NCBI GenBank assembly: GCA_007827375.1
Contig: VISH01000002.1
Location: 4,241,001 to 4,305,000, forward strand
Length of the DNA stretch: 64,000 nt
Direction: 5' to 3'
Source: Alteromonadaceae bacterium 2753L.S.0a.02
Lineage (GTDB): Bacteria; Pseudomonadota; Gammaproteobacteria; Pseudomonadales; Cellvibrionaceae
The notes beneath the pieces were generated by a model. That model saw only the letters and a program-made list of their open reading frames with translations. It did not search any database and was not told where the DNA came from. Position numbers and translations under genes: made by a program. This document shows positions 36,745 to 46,047 of the stretch, piece after piece; the first letter of the stretch is position 1; every line of letters starts with the position of its first letter.

Positions 36745-38979
36745 TCAATTGCAGCCGCTGAGCGTTTCAATACTCGTAACTGACTCAATACTGGGATAAG
36801 ACATGTAAAGATCACGTGTTCCATCCACCTCGATAACCTCACCGACAATGGCAGGATTATTGGCCGGGCTGTATTGCGCCCGTTGACTGGATTCCAGTTT
36901 CACGTAAACCGTGGTACTGGAATTTAAATCGGCGAGTTCCAGCGCATAGGGGTCGTTAACACCACCCACGACTTCACCCACAACCCGTAGATCGGTACCC
37001 TGGCTACTGGCATAGGCAGTTTCCACAGAAACCGCATCCGGCGAACCGCAACTGCCGCCACCAGAACCGCCACCAACTAAAGTCATGCTGGTGACATATT
37101 CAATACTTGGCTGGCTCATGTAGTTATCGCGTGTGCCAGAAACTTCGAGTGTTTCTCCGAGCACGCTGGGGTTATTCACCGGGCTAAACTCATCGCGATA
37201 AGCGCTTTCGAGTTTTACGTAAATTGTGTTAGCTGGCGTATTTTCGTCGGCCATCTCCAGCGCATAAATACCGTTAATGCCTTGAGTGATCACACCAATC
37301 GCGGTTACATCTGTGCCAACCGGCTCCGCCAACGCAGCCGTAACATTCAAGGCACCACTGGAACTGCTGCCACCCGTCACGACTTGCATGTCTGTAACAG
37401 TCTCAATACTTGGCGAACTCATGTAAGCGTCGCGAACGCCGCTAACCAGTAGCGTTTCACCCACGATGGATGGGTTATTAACGGGGCTGAATTCTGTGCG
37501 GTATTGGCTTTCAAGTTTTACGTAAATGGTGACCGACGCATTATTTTCGTCAGCCATTTCCAACGCGTACTGACCATTAACTGCTTGAGTGACAACGCCC
37601 TGCACCGTCACACTGCTGCCGTTGGGTAAACTCAAGGCACTGGCAACGCTGATGATGGTGCCGCCGCTGCTGGAAGTCGTTGTTGATGAAGAGCTGCTGC
37701 TACTGGACGCTGAACTGCTACCAAGGCCATTGGGCGCACCGTAAGCACCGTTGGCAAAGGTGGAGTGATCCCAGGGGTCGTAACCGCCACTGGGTGTGTT
37801 CCAGGGCTGGCCGTTGTCTGGGTCCGTTAATTCTTCGGTCGCCAGAGGATTCGGCGTGCTGGTACCAGCGGGGTGCGCGCTGGAATTGAAGTGGGTATAG
37901 CTTTCGGAAGTCGCCAGCCAATCAACAATATTCAAACTGAGTTGCGCCGCGTTGCCACTATCTGTCCAACCCGGGTAGGTATTTTTTGTAGAGCCACTGT
38001 CTTCCCGACGGTATTTTGGTGAATTATCTTCAATGGGGCTGGAGTCGCCTATAAACGCCGCCTTACCCGCACCGGATTTTGCAATCGCCACATAAGGGCC
38101 TTCAGCGCTGCCGCCAAAATACAGGCCAGAGTCGATGGCATTACCCCACGACGAGGGGTTATCGCTCGACGAGAAATACACCAGGCCTTTCGCCCGTGAC
38201 GGATCAACAATTGCCAGTGTCGCACCGCCAGCCATCAATACCGGTGTTACGCCCGAGGTAATACCTTCACCTTGGTAAACACTGACGATATCGCTGGCCC
38301 CAGGCAGCCAGTCAATCGCATTGAAACGAAAGCGGATGCCGAAATTCTGCACCAGCCAACCGGCGCTGGCGCTACCGGGGTGACGCAAATCACCGTAAGA
38401 ACCACCAACGTTAAATTGACTTAAATTAGAGCGGTTGTAGCCATTAAAAACTTCGGTGGCATCCCAAGAGTTCAGGTTGCGATCTGCGTTGTAGTGATCT
38501 GCAATAAAAAAGATACCTTTGCCCGCCGCTAGAAATTGCTCGAGATCGGCAAGCTCGGCCTGTGTAAAAGGGCGATTACTTTCAGCGAGTACCAACACGT
38601 CCGCATGACTGATGGCGCTGTAGCTGATTATCGCTTCGTTAGCGTTGCTCGCAGCGGCGGTTGGGGTGTTGTAATCATCGACAAACTGAATGATGCCATC
38701 GCTGTTTTTATCGACACCGCGATATTCTTCCACGGTGTAACCTTCATTTAGCAGTGCGTTGGCAAAATCGGAAAAACCACCATCAATAACCCAATCGGCA
38801 TTACCTTCCGTACCGCCGTGGGAAACATCAAACAAAACCACTTTACCATTGTCATTCGCCGGGCTTGGGGTTAATACCGGCGCGGGATAATTCCAGTCAT
38901 AGGGAACCGCGGATACAAAGCAGCTCACACAAAATACGGCACAGAAAAAAACGCTTTGACGCCAAATCGATAAATCCAT
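36745..38979 (-). CDS. Secreted protein with a DUF4350/GATase-like domain and three OB-like repeats
   Basis: It has 744 residues. The start is ATG 38979 (MDLSIWRQSVFFCAVFCVSC), six bases after AAGGAG. Residues about 30-380 resemble a Rossmann-like GATase/DUF4350 fold (VVLFDVSHGGTEGNADWVI, IFFIADHYNADR, GAGKAAFIGDSSPI). A short Ser-rich linker leads to three repeats of about 95 residues (37650-37380, 37350-37085, 37040-36750), each with ...YALEMADEN... YVKLES..R.EFSPVNNP..GE...V.G.RD.YMS.PSIE. The repeat is like the OB-fold domains of secreted nucleases (DUF6359-type). It lies 27 nt upstream of the CpdB-like gene, suggesting joint use of extracellular nucleic acid. Confidence 0.8.
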   Translation of the reverse strand: MDLSIWRQSVFFCAVFCVSCFVSAVPYDWNYPAPVLTPSPANDNGKVVLFDVSHGGTEGNADWVIDGGFSDFANALLNEGYTVEEYRGVDKNSDGIIQFVDDYNTPTAAASNANEAIISYSAISHADVLVLAESNRPFTQAELADLEQFLAAGKGIFFIADHYNADRNLNSWDATEVFNGYNRSNLSQFNVGGSYGDLRHPGSASAGWLVQNFGIRFRFNAIDWLPGASDIVSVYQGEGITSGVTPVLMAGGATLAIVDPSRAKGLVYFSSSDNPSSWGNAIDSGLYFGGSAEGPYVAIAKSGAGKAAFIGDSSPIEDNSPKYRREDSGSTKNTYPGWTDSGNAAQLSLNIVDWLATSESYTHFNSSAHPAGTSTPNPLATEELTDPDNGQPWNTPSGGYDPWDHSTFANGAYGAPNGLGSSSASSSSSSSSTTTSSSGGTIISVASALSLPNGSSVTVQGVVTQAVNGQYALEMADENNASVTIYVKLESQYRTEFSPVNNPSIVGETLLVSGVRDAYMSSPSIETVTDMQVVTGGSSSSGALNVTAALAEPVGTDVTAIGVITQGINGIYALEMADENTPANTIYVKLESAYRDEFSPVNNPSVLGETLEVSGTRDNYMSQPSIEYVTSMTLVGGGSGGGSCGSPDAVSVETAYASSQGTDLRVVGEVVGGVNDPYALELADLNSSTTVYVKLESSQRAQYSPANNPAIVGEVIEVDGTRDLYMSYPSIESVTSIETLSGCN

Positions 38980-39383
38980 TTTCATCTCCTTGGGGTGAGT
39001 AGTGATTGGGGCAGGCATGCTGCTCGGCGAGACTCTAGGCACCTGAGATGAATGTGTTGTGAACGTCACTTTACGTTTCGATGAAACTATTGCGAAACGC
39101 AACTGGCACTAACAGGCAAAGTGCTGCAGAAAACAATGCGGCTATTTATGAGCTGCGACTACCATTCACTGACAACGCTCGCAGTCCCCCCACCCCGTAT
39201 CCCTGTTTTAACCGTGCGGAACTCCATAATCACCAACGGTGTTCTAGCAAAGCTTTTTTACTGTTGTTTACGCGTTAATTATTTAAGTGAATACATTTTG
39301 TGATAACTATTTCATGGCGGGTATATATCGCTAATTGCCAGCCAAAGCGTACATCTTTTGTACAGCGGCATTTAAAACGAGCC
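38980..39383 (+). other. Divergent intergenic region
   Basis: About 400 bp between the DUF4350 protein gene (minus) and the cobalamin riboswitch promoter (plus). Short frames in it carry no recognised motif. No promoter for the minus-strand gene stands out. Confidence 0.4.
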
Positions 39384-39412
39384 TTGACAAGCCAGGCACA
39401 GCTCCCTAAAGT
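39384..39412 (+). promoter_or_regulatory. Sigma70-type promoter of the B12 operon
   Basis: Consensus TTGACA (39384-39389), 17-bp spacer, TAAAGT (39407-39412). Transcription would start near 39419, right at the 5' end of the riboswitch. Confidence 0.65.
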
Positions 39413-39415
39413 CGC

Positions 39416-39545
39416 CCTCCGTTACAGGTGTTTCTACCGCCAGCGGTAGAAACCAAATGGGAAGACCGGTTTAAGTCCGACGCTGCCCCCGCAACGGTAA
39501 GTTGATCTCCACTGGATCAACAAGCCCGATACCAGCCTGCAACAC
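39416..39545 (+). ncRNA. Cobalamin riboswitch
   Basis: It contains the B12 box GCTGCCCCCGCAACGGTAA (about 39482-39500), the P2/P3 arm GTTTCTACCGCCAGCGGTAGAAAC and the conserved AAGACCGG and 3' AAGCCCGATACCAGCCTGC. A possible expression platform lies downstream: GGAGCG (39559-39564) can pair with CGCTCC (39597-39602). Adenosylcobalamin binding would lower expression of the receptor and salvage genes. Confidence 0.93.
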
Positions 39546-39658
39546 TTTTTTCAACGATGGAGCGGAGGGCTGCCATCCTGGAATGATGCTAATCGTCGCT
39601 CCCTGCCTTGGTTGTATTCATCCCCGGAATTCCTCCCTCATTTCACGATGAGGAAATC

Positions 39659-41521
39659 ATGTACAGTCGCAACACCCAAACACTTCTGGCGAGTGCTATC
39701 GCGCTTGTCACACTCACCGCGAACGCCAACAACACGCAACTGGAAGAAGTCGTCGTCACCGCTTCCCGAAACGAAACGCCGCTGCGTCAGGTGGGTGCAT
39801 CAGTATCGGTGATTAACGAAGCCGATATTCAACTGCAGGCCGCCACAAGCCTCAACGAACTGCTGCGCAATCAGCCAGGCATCACCACCTCCAACAGCGG
39901 TGGCTTGGGTAAGGATTCCGCACTGCGCATTCGCGGCGAAGAAGGCTACCGCACTCTGATTATGATCGACGGCGTGGAAATGACCGACCCCACCGGCACG
40001 CAGGCCATGAGCCATGTGGAACACCTGAATATAGGGCCGGATATCGAACGCGTGGAAATATTGCGAGGGCCACAGGGATTTATTTACGGCGCAGATGCTG
40101 GCGGAGTTATCAATATATTTACCCGCACCAGCCAACAGGGTATCGATGGCGGAATTGCGATCGAAGGTGGCAGCTACAATACCCAGAAACTCAACGCATC
40201 GTTAAGTGGTGGAAACAATACTTTAGACGGTTTTATTTCCGCGACCTCCATTGATAGCGACGGATTCAATGCCCGTACAGACGACGAAAGCGGCGAAACC
40301 GATGGCTACGAAAATACCACGCTGCATGTAAAAGGCGCTATAAATTTCAATTCCAAGTTTCGTGCTCAACTCGTTATGCGCGATCAAAATGCCACAAGTG
40401 AATATGATAATTGCGATTTTGAAGTAAACAATTGCGTAGCGGAATTTGAACAAGGTATCGCTCGCCTTTCGCTCCGCTATGCCGGTGAAACAACACAACA
40501 ACAACTTGCCTACAATAGCAGCGATATCGAGCGACGCTTTTTCACAAACGATTTACAGTCCTACGCTATTAGTGGCTCCTTGCAAAAAGCCGAATACCTC
40601 GGCGATAAAAAATTCAACAATACAGTAAGCGCGGTTTGGGGTAGCGACTATAAAAAGGAAACCCTGGATGGCCGCGATGGCGACGCCGACCAAACCCGCG
40701 ACCAACTGGGTTTATTCGCCGAGATCCAAAGCCATTTTAAAGATACGATTTATGTAACCGCAGGATTGCGCCATGACGACAACGAAGACTTTGGCAAACA
40801 CAACAGCTATCGCGTTACCGCCGCGTGGCTGCCGCTACAATCCAACGAACAAACCTTAAAACTGCGCACCAGCGGCGGCACAGGTTTTCGTGCGCCGGCA
40901 CTTTCGGAAATCGCTTACAATCGCGGCCCCTGGGCATTTGGCGATGCCTTGGAAACGGATTTAAACGCTGAAACCAGCGAAGGTATCGACTTGGGCTTGG
41001 ATTATTTTCTGGCGTTCACTAAGGTACAGGAAATTAATCTCGGTATTACCTTCTTTTCACAAAAAGTCGAAAATGAAATTTATTTTGATTTAATCGATTA
41101 CAGCGGCTATCTACAAGCCGAGGGCAAGAGCGAATCGCACGGAGTTGAACTGAGTGTCGATTATCAAATAACTAGCCGGCTCACACTACTCGCTAACAAC
41201 ACCTGGAACCCCACGCAAGATCGCGACGGTGAACCCCGTGTACGTCGACCTGAAAATACCAGTAATCTCGGGGCGCGTATCAGTCTCTTGCAAGAGAATT
41301 TCAACCTTTTGGTGAATCTGTTTAACGCACGCGATGCGATTGATATCGACGGGTCGAAACTCGATGATTATTCCCTGCTCTCGCTCAGCGCCAACTGGAA
41401 AATTGCCGACTGGTTACTCAGCGCCAGAATTGATAACCTCAGCAACCGGGACTATCAGCAGGTATCCGGCTACAACACCGCAGAACGAACGATCAACGCT
41501 GGTGTTCAGTATCAATTCTAA
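39659..41521 (+). CDS. btuB: TonB-dependent vitamin B12 receptor BtuB
   Basis: Outer-membrane transporter of cobalamin and precursors. The start is ATG 39659 after AGGAA; an upstream frame start at 39608 is leader sequence. It has 620 residues with a signal peptide (MYSRNTQTLLASAIALVTLT then ANA), an N-terminal plug (LEEVVVTASRNETPLRQVGA, IERVEILRGPQGFIYGADAG, GVINIFTR) and a 22-strand barrel ending ERTINAGVQYQF with terminal Phe. An Asp-rich loop (TDDESGETDGYEN; RDGDADQTRD) resembles the calcium-binding loops of BtuB. It is directly under the riboswitch, which supports the substrate. Confidence 0.93.
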   Translation: MYSRNTQTLLASAIALVTLTANANNTQLEEVVVTASRNETPLRQVGASVSVINEADIQLQAATSLNELLRNQPGITTSNSGGLGKDSALRIRGEEGYRTLIMIDGVEMTDPTGTQAMSHVEHLNIGPDIERVEILRGPQGFIYGADAGGVINIFTRTSQQGIDGGIAIEGGSYNTQKLNASLSGGNNTLDGFISATSIDSDGFNARTDDESGETDGYENTTLHVKGAINFNSKFRAQLVMRDQNATSEYDNCDFEVNNCVAEFEQGIARLSLRYAGETTQQQLAYNSSDIERRFFTNDLQSYAISGSLQKAEYLGDKKFNNTVSAVWGSDYKKETLDGRDGDADQTRDQLGLFAEIQSHFKDTIYVTAGLRHDDNEDFGKHNSYRVTAAWLPLQSNEQTLKLRTSGGTGFRAPALSEIAYNRGPWAFGDALETDLNAETSEGIDLGLDYFLAFTKVQEINLGITFFSQKVENEIYFDLIDYSGYLQAEGKSESHGVELSVDYQITSRLTLLANNTWNPTQDRDGEPRVRRPENTSNLGARISLLQENFNLLVNLFNARDAIDIDGSKLDDYSLLSLSANWKIADWLLSARIDNLSNRDYQQVSGYNTAERTINAGVQYQF

Positions 41522-41530
41522 GGTTTTGTT

Positions 41531-42991
41531 ATGGCAGCACTGATGGTGCAAGGCACAACGTCCGACGCCGGGAAGAGTACCCTGGTGGCCGGCTTGTGCC
41601 GCCTGATGGCAAAGCGCGGCTATCGGGTTGCGCCCTTCAAACCGCAAAATATGGCGCTTAATAGCGCAGTGACCGAAGACGGTGGTGAAATCGGTCGCGC
41701 CCAAGCCGTGCAGGCCTTCGCCTGCGGCCTTGAACCTCACTCCGATATGAACCCGGTGCTGATTAAACCCGCCAGCGATACCCAGGCCCAGATAATTATT
41801 CAGGGGCAGGTTCAACAAAATATGAGCGCCCAAAACTTCCATCAATTCAAACCTCATGCCTTGCAAAAGGTGCTGCAAAGTTACCGGCGCTTGCAGCAAA
41901 ACTACAGTTGTGTTCTGATCGAAGGCGCGGGCAGCCCGGCCGAAATTAATTTACGACAAGGCGATATCGCCAATATGGGTTTCGCGGAAGCCGCGGATTG
42001 CCCAGTTATTTTAATTGCAGACATTAACCCCGGCGGGGTGTTTGCACATATTGTCGGTACGCTCGAATTACTTACACCACCTGAGCGCGACCGCATTAAA
42101 GGCTTTGTGATTAATCGCTTTCGCGGCGATATTGCCCTGCTGGAATCGGGCCTGGATTGGCTCGAGAAAAAAACCGCCAAACCCGTGTTAGGTGTTCTGC
42201 CCTGGTTACACAACTTCCACCTCGAAGCGGAAGACGCCATTAATACCGAGCAACTCAATCCCGCTGCGAAATTCCGCATTGTTGTTCCCGTGTTGCCGCA
42301 CATTTCCAATCATACCGATTTCGATGCTTTGCGTTTTCACCCCAATGTGCATTTGGAGTTCATTGATATCACGACTCCCCAAATCGCCGCCGATCTTATT
42401 ATTCTACCGGGTAGTAAAAATGTGCCGCGCGATTTGGAAGCCCTGCTCAATAATGGCTGGCAACAAAAACTCCACAAACATTTGCGTTACGGCGGCAAGC
42501 TTATCGGCATTTGTGGTGGCTACCAGATGCTCGGGGAACACATTAAAGATCCACTGGGTATTGAAGCTGAACCGGGCACTAGCGTCGGCTTTGGTCTACT
42601 GCCAATAAGCACCGAGCTACGCCCTCAAAAACAATTAAAAACAATTTCTGGAAAACTCACGCTCAACAACACTGTACGAGCGTTCACAGGCTACGAAATA
42701 CATCAGGGCTGCTCATCACTCACTGAAGTTGCGACACAGCCACTCGAGCTTAACGACAATTCCCACGATGGCTGTATTAGCGATGATAACGCAATCTTCG
42801 GGAGCTACTGCCACGGCATTTTCGATAACACCGCAGCCTGTAATTTAATGCTGAGCTGGGCGGGGCTAAGCGACCATAGCGCCATCGATATAAAAGTCTT
42901 GCAAAATGAACAACTGGAGCGGCTCGCAAATACGCTGGAAGCATCGCTGGATATCCAAAAAATAATCCGCATCAGCGAAGGGAGAGAATGA
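41531..42991 (+). CDS. cobQ: Cobyric acid synthase CobQ
   Basis: Glutamine- and ATP-dependent amidation of adenosylcobyrinate a,c-diamide to cobyric acid (CbiP/CobQ). It has 486 residues, usual length. The N-terminal synthetase domain has MVQGTTSDAGKSTLVAGLCR and FKPQNMALNSAVT, with IEGAGSPAEINL. The C-terminal class-I GATase domain has ICGGYQMLGEH (nucleophile Cys) and GYEIHQG plus SYCHGIF (His). It is 9 nt after btuB. Confidence 0.95.
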   Translation: MAALMVQGTTSDAGKSTLVAGLCRLMAKRGYRVAPFKPQNMALNSAVTEDGGEIGRAQAVQAFACGLEPHSDMNPVLIKPASDTQAQIIIQGQVQQNMSAQNFHQFKPHALQKVLQSYRRLQQNYSCVLIEGAGSPAEINLRQGDIANMGFAEAADCPVILIADINPGGVFAHIVGTLELLTPPERDRIKGFVINRFRGDIALLESGLDWLEKKTAKPVLGVLPWLHNFHLEAEDAINTEQLNPAAKFRIVVPVLPHISNHTDFDALRFHPNVHLEFIDITTPQIAADLIILPGSKNVPRDLEALLNNGWQQKLHKHLRYGGKLIGICGGYQMLGEHIKDPLGIEAEPGTSVGFGLLPISTELRPQKQLKTISGKLTLNNTVRAFTGYEIHQGCSSLTEVATQPLELNDNSHDGCISDDNAIFGSYCHGIFDNTAACNLMLSWAGLSDHSAIDIKVLQNEQLERLANTLEASLDIQKIIRISEGRE

Positions 42992-43509
42992 AAACGCTAA
43001 TTCTCGGGGGTGCACGCAGTGGCAAATCCAAACACGCCGAATTACTCGCCAATAATGCCGATAAAAAATCGGTAATTTATATTGCGACCGGCTGGGCGGG
43101 AGATTCAGAAATGCGTGCGCGCATTCAACACCATAAGCAACAACGCCCCAACCATTGGCTAACGGTGGAGGAACCCCTAAAATTGGCGGAAGTTCTCCAG
43201 CAATATCACGGGGAAACCAAGATATTATTGGTAGACTGCCTAACCCTTTGGATAAGCAACTGCCTGACTCAGCAATGTTATGCCCAACAACTGGCATTGT
43301 TGCTGGATGCCCTGCCGCATTTAAAAGGCGATCTAATTCTGGTAAGCAACGAAGTGGGCAGCGGAATAGTTCCGCTAGGTGAACTCAGCCGGGAATTTGT
43401 CGATGCCAGCGGCTGGTTGCACCAATCCCTGGCGACATTGTGTGATGCTGTGACTCTGGTCGTTGCCGGCTTACCCTTACCCTTAAAACAAGCCGGTCAG
43501 ATTACCTAA
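42988..43509 (+). CDS. cobU: Adenosylcobinamide kinase / adenosylcobinamide-phosphate guanylyltransferase
   Basis: Bifunctional enzyme that phosphorylates adenosylcobinamide and transfers GMP to it. It has 173 residues. P-loop ILGGARSGKSKHAE (about 4-17), YIATGWAGDSEMRARIQHHK with the histidine that accepts GMP, LLVDCLTLWISN and NEVGSGIVP are all conserved. The ATG overlaps the cobQ stop by 4 nt. Its stop codon lies inside a long inverted repeat. Confidence 0.95.
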   Translation: MKTLILGGARSGKSKHAELLANNADKKSVIYIATGWAGDSEMRARIQHHKQQRPNHWLTVEEPLKLAEVLQQYHGETKILLVDCLTLWISNCLTQQCYAQQLALLLDALPHLKGDLILVSNEVGSGIVPLGELSREFVDASGWLHQSLATLCDAVTLVVAGLPLPLKQAGQIT

Positions 43510-43550
43510 GGAAGCTCTGAAAAATGAGAATGTTTTTCAGAGCTTCCTTA
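43507..43550. repeat. Perfect 18-bp inverted repeat between cobU and cobT
   Basis: TAAGGAAGCTCTGAAAAA (43507-43524) is the exact reverse complement of TTTTTCAGAGCTTCCTTA (43533-43550), with an 8-nt loop. The left arm begins with the cobU stop codon. No T-run follows. In RNA it would be a strong hairpin inside the operon, possibly an attenuator or mRNA-stability element. Confidence 0.9.
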
Positions 43551-43581
43551 AATAAACCATTTCGAAATTTAAAATTACTGT

Positions 43582-44652
43582 ATGAATTTATATCACGAAC
43601 TGAATTGGCTTGAATCCCCTTGTGCAGCGGTGAACCTTGGCGCGGCACAACGCGCCGAAGCCCATCAAAACACACTCACCAAACCACCGGGCTCACTGGG
43701 CCGCCTGGAAGAAATCGCGCTCCAATTTGCCGCTTGGCAGGGGAATGACAAACCCAGCATCAACAATATCGCCATACGAGTATTTGCCGGGGATCATGGC
43801 CTTTGCCAGCAAAACATCTCAGCATTTCCACAATCTGTCACTGCACAGATGATCGATAATTTTGTGAATGGCGGTGCCGCCATCAATGTATTGAGCCGCT
43901 TTGCGCATGCAAGTTTCGATTTAATAAATTTGGGAACCGCAACACCACCGCAATGCCTGGATGAGCGAAAAAATTATTCTCTCGGCCCCGGTACTGCTGA
44001 CTGCAGCACACAAGCCGCGATGACCGAACAGCAATTAATCGCGGCAATCAATGCCGGGCGCGATATCGTTGACGAGCTCCCCGCCTGCGAATTATTTATA
44101 GCGGGCGAAATGGGCATTGGGAATACCTCTTCAGCAAGCCTGTTATACGCACTGCTGTTGCGGGAAAACGTTGCCGCACTCGCCGGACCTGGCACAGGTT
44201 TATACGACACAGCGCTACAACATAAAAAATTAGTGCTCACACGGGTACAACAAAAACATCAAGAAACGGTAAACCAAAGTCAATCGCCGGCGCTAACCGC
44301 ATTACAATTGTGCGGCGGTTTTGAGATAGCGGCAATCAGCGGCGCCTACTTACGCGCCGCACAAAAAGGCATTCCTATTCTCGTCGATGGATTTATCACC
44401 ACAGCCGCCTGGTATCTTGCCTGGCTGGTACAACCCGAACTTAAACACTGGAGCCTATTCGCACATAACTCCGGCGAACCGGCACATCAATACATCCTGC
44501 AGCGCTTAAACGTGCAAGCCCTGTTAGATTTACAAATGCGCCTGGGTGAAGGCAGTGGCGCCGCGCTGGCAATCCCTCTGCTACAACAGGCGCTGGCCCT
44601 TCACAATGAAATGGCAACATTTAAGGGAGCGGGTGTCGATGATAGCCTCTGA
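43582..44652 (+). CDS. cobT: Nicotinate-nucleotide-dimethylbenzimidazole phosphoribosyltransferase CobT
   Basis: Makes alpha-ribazole phosphate from nicotinate mononucleotide and a lower-ligand base. It has 356 residues. TKPPGSLGRLEEIALQFA, VFAGDHGLCQQNISAFPQSV, NFVNGGAAINVLS, GEMGIGNTSSASLLYALL and the C-terminal RLGEGSGAALAIPLL with the catalytic glutamate are present. It starts 73 nt after cobU, the largest gap in the operon, with the perfect hairpin in between. Confidence 0.95.
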   Translation: MNLYHELNWLESPCAAVNLGAAQRAEAHQNTLTKPPGSLGRLEEIALQFAAWQGNDKPSINNIAIRVFAGDHGLCQQNISAFPQSVTAQMIDNFVNGGAAINVLSRFAHASFDLINLGTATPPQCLDERKNYSLGPGTADCSTQAAMTEQQLIAAINAGRDIVDELPACELFIAGEMGIGNTSSASLLYALLLRENVAALAGPGTGLYDTALQHKKLVLTRVQQKHQETVNQSQSPALTALQLCGGFEIAAISGAYLRAAQKGIPILVDGFITTAAWYLAWLVQPELKHWSLFAHNSGEPAHQYILQRLNVQALLDLQMRLGEGSGAALAIPLLQQALALHNEMATFKGAGVDDSL

Positions 44653-45271
44653 TGATTTCCAAGTAACGCAACTCGACCTACTCCGCCATGGCCAGTGCGA
44701 AGGCGGCGATATTTTTCGAGGCTCCACGGATGTGCGCCTCACCCCAGAAGGGTTTGCAAACATGCAAGCCAGCTGCGATGCGATGAATACCCCCTGGCAG
44801 GCAATTATTAGTTCTCCATTAAAACGCTGCTGTGAGTTCGCCACGCACTTGTCACAATCGTTAAACTTGCCGCTAAAAACAGACCTGCGCTTGCAGGAAA
44901 TTAACTACGGCGAATGGGAGGGTGTACAGCGAGATCTTATTTGGCAAACCCGTCACGATGAAATATTGGCCTGGATGCACAACCCCGCGGAAAATACCCC
45001 ACCTGGCGGCGAGACACTCCAAGCGGTGGCCACACGTCTGAACGCGCTACTCAGCGATATTTTACGCGATTATCACAAGCAGAATATTCTGCTTGTTGCC
45101 CACGGGGGCGTAATACGTATTGTGTTAAGCGAACTTCTCGGTATGCCGCTCGACCGGGCGCAGAGTTTTGAAGTGCCATTCGCATCAGTCACTCGAATTA
45201 AAATATACGATAAAGCCGAAAGCCGCCTGGTAAAACTCGCTGCGCACAATTTTATCGGAGACAAGGCGTGA
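44639..45271 (+). CDS. cobC: Alpha-ribazole phosphatase-like histidine phosphatase CobC
   Basis: Histidine-phosphatase superfamily member expected to dephosphorylate alpha-ribazole phosphate or adenosylcobalamin phosphate. The start is ATG 44639, overlapping cobT by 14 nt; a longer frame inside cobT is not used. It has 210 residues. The phospho-His motif is DLLRHGQCEGG (about 11-21), the second arginine is in SSPLKRC, QEINYGEWEG follows, and the second catalytic His is in LLVAHGGVIRI. Confidence 0.9.
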   Translation: MIASDDFQVTQLDLLRHGQCEGGDIFRGSTDVRLTPEGFANMQASCDAMNTPWQAIISSPLKRCCEFATHLSQSLNLPLKTDLRLQEINYGEWEGVQRDLIWQTRHDEILAWMHNPAENTPPGGETLQAVATRLNALLSDILRDYHKQNILLVAHGGVIRIVLSELLGMPLDRAQSFEVPFASVTRIKIYDKAESRLVKLAAHNFIGDKA

Positions 45272-46047
45272 AATTAACGCCGCTCAAGTTGGCTCTAGCG
45301 CTGTTAACAGCGCTGCCTGTCGCCAAATATTTAAAGGAGACTGACTATAACGAGACCAAGCGTACTGCTGCAATAGACTACTACGGTTTCGTCGGCTTAT
45401 TATTGGGAATCACGCTGTTTTTGGTGAGCCAGTTATTACGCCCAATATTGCCGGATTATTTAGCGGCTGTAATCTTGCTCATCAGTTGGGTGGCAAGCAC
45501 TGGTGCACTGCACCTCGATGGTCTTGCCGACTGCAGCGACGCGGCAGCGGCGGGCCACCGTGATTCATCTAATTACCTGACTATTATGAAGTCGTCCGAA
45601 GTCGGGGCCATGGCGCTTGTTGCGGTGTGTTTACAGCTGCTTTTTAAAGCGGCATTAATTACGGCCCTGCTACAAAGCTCTGCATCAAACCTCGATCTAT
45701 TCCTTGCACTGGCAACAGCCACGACCCTCAGTAGAATTTTGGCGGGCTTCTATCAACAGACCACACCTTACGCCCGCGACATAGGACTTGGTTTAGCGGT
45801 CACACAAGCTGTATTTATCAATAATGGTTTAATTGCTGCGGCACTTTGCATGACACTTGCTATAGCAATATCACTCACTAGCACAATGAGTGTTGTTGCA
45901 GGCAGTGTTTTATTGCTGCTGTGCTGGCGTCACTTTTGGTTAAAACGCATCGCCGGTTATACGGGCGATTGTGTCGGTGCGTTTATTGAGCTTAACGAAT
46001 CACTGGTACTCATACTTTTTATTGTTACGGTTGGAATTTCTCAATGA
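45268..46047 (+). CDS. cobS: Adenosylcobinamide-GDP ribazoletransferase (cobalamin synthase) CobS
   Basis: Integral membrane enzyme joining adenosylcobinamide-GDP to alpha-ribazole, the final assembly step. It has 259 residues with a GTG start overlapping the cobC stop (GTGA). About seven hydrophobic helices are seen, with the conserved acidic segment LHLDGLADCSDAAAAGHR near residue 91 and LTALPVAKYL near the N-terminus. Confidence 0.94.
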   Translation: MKLTPLKLALALLTALPVAKYLKETDYNETKRTAAIDYYGFVGLLLGITLFLVSQLLRPILPDYLAAVILLISWVASTGALHLDGLADCSDAAAAGHRDSSNYLTIMKSSEVGAMALVAVCLQLLFKAALITALLQSSASNLDLFLALATATTLSRILAGFYQQTTPYARDIGLGLAVTQAVFINNGLIAAALCMTLAIAISLTSTMSVVAGSVLLLLCWRHFWLKRIAGYTGDCVGAFIELNESLVLILFIVTVGISQ

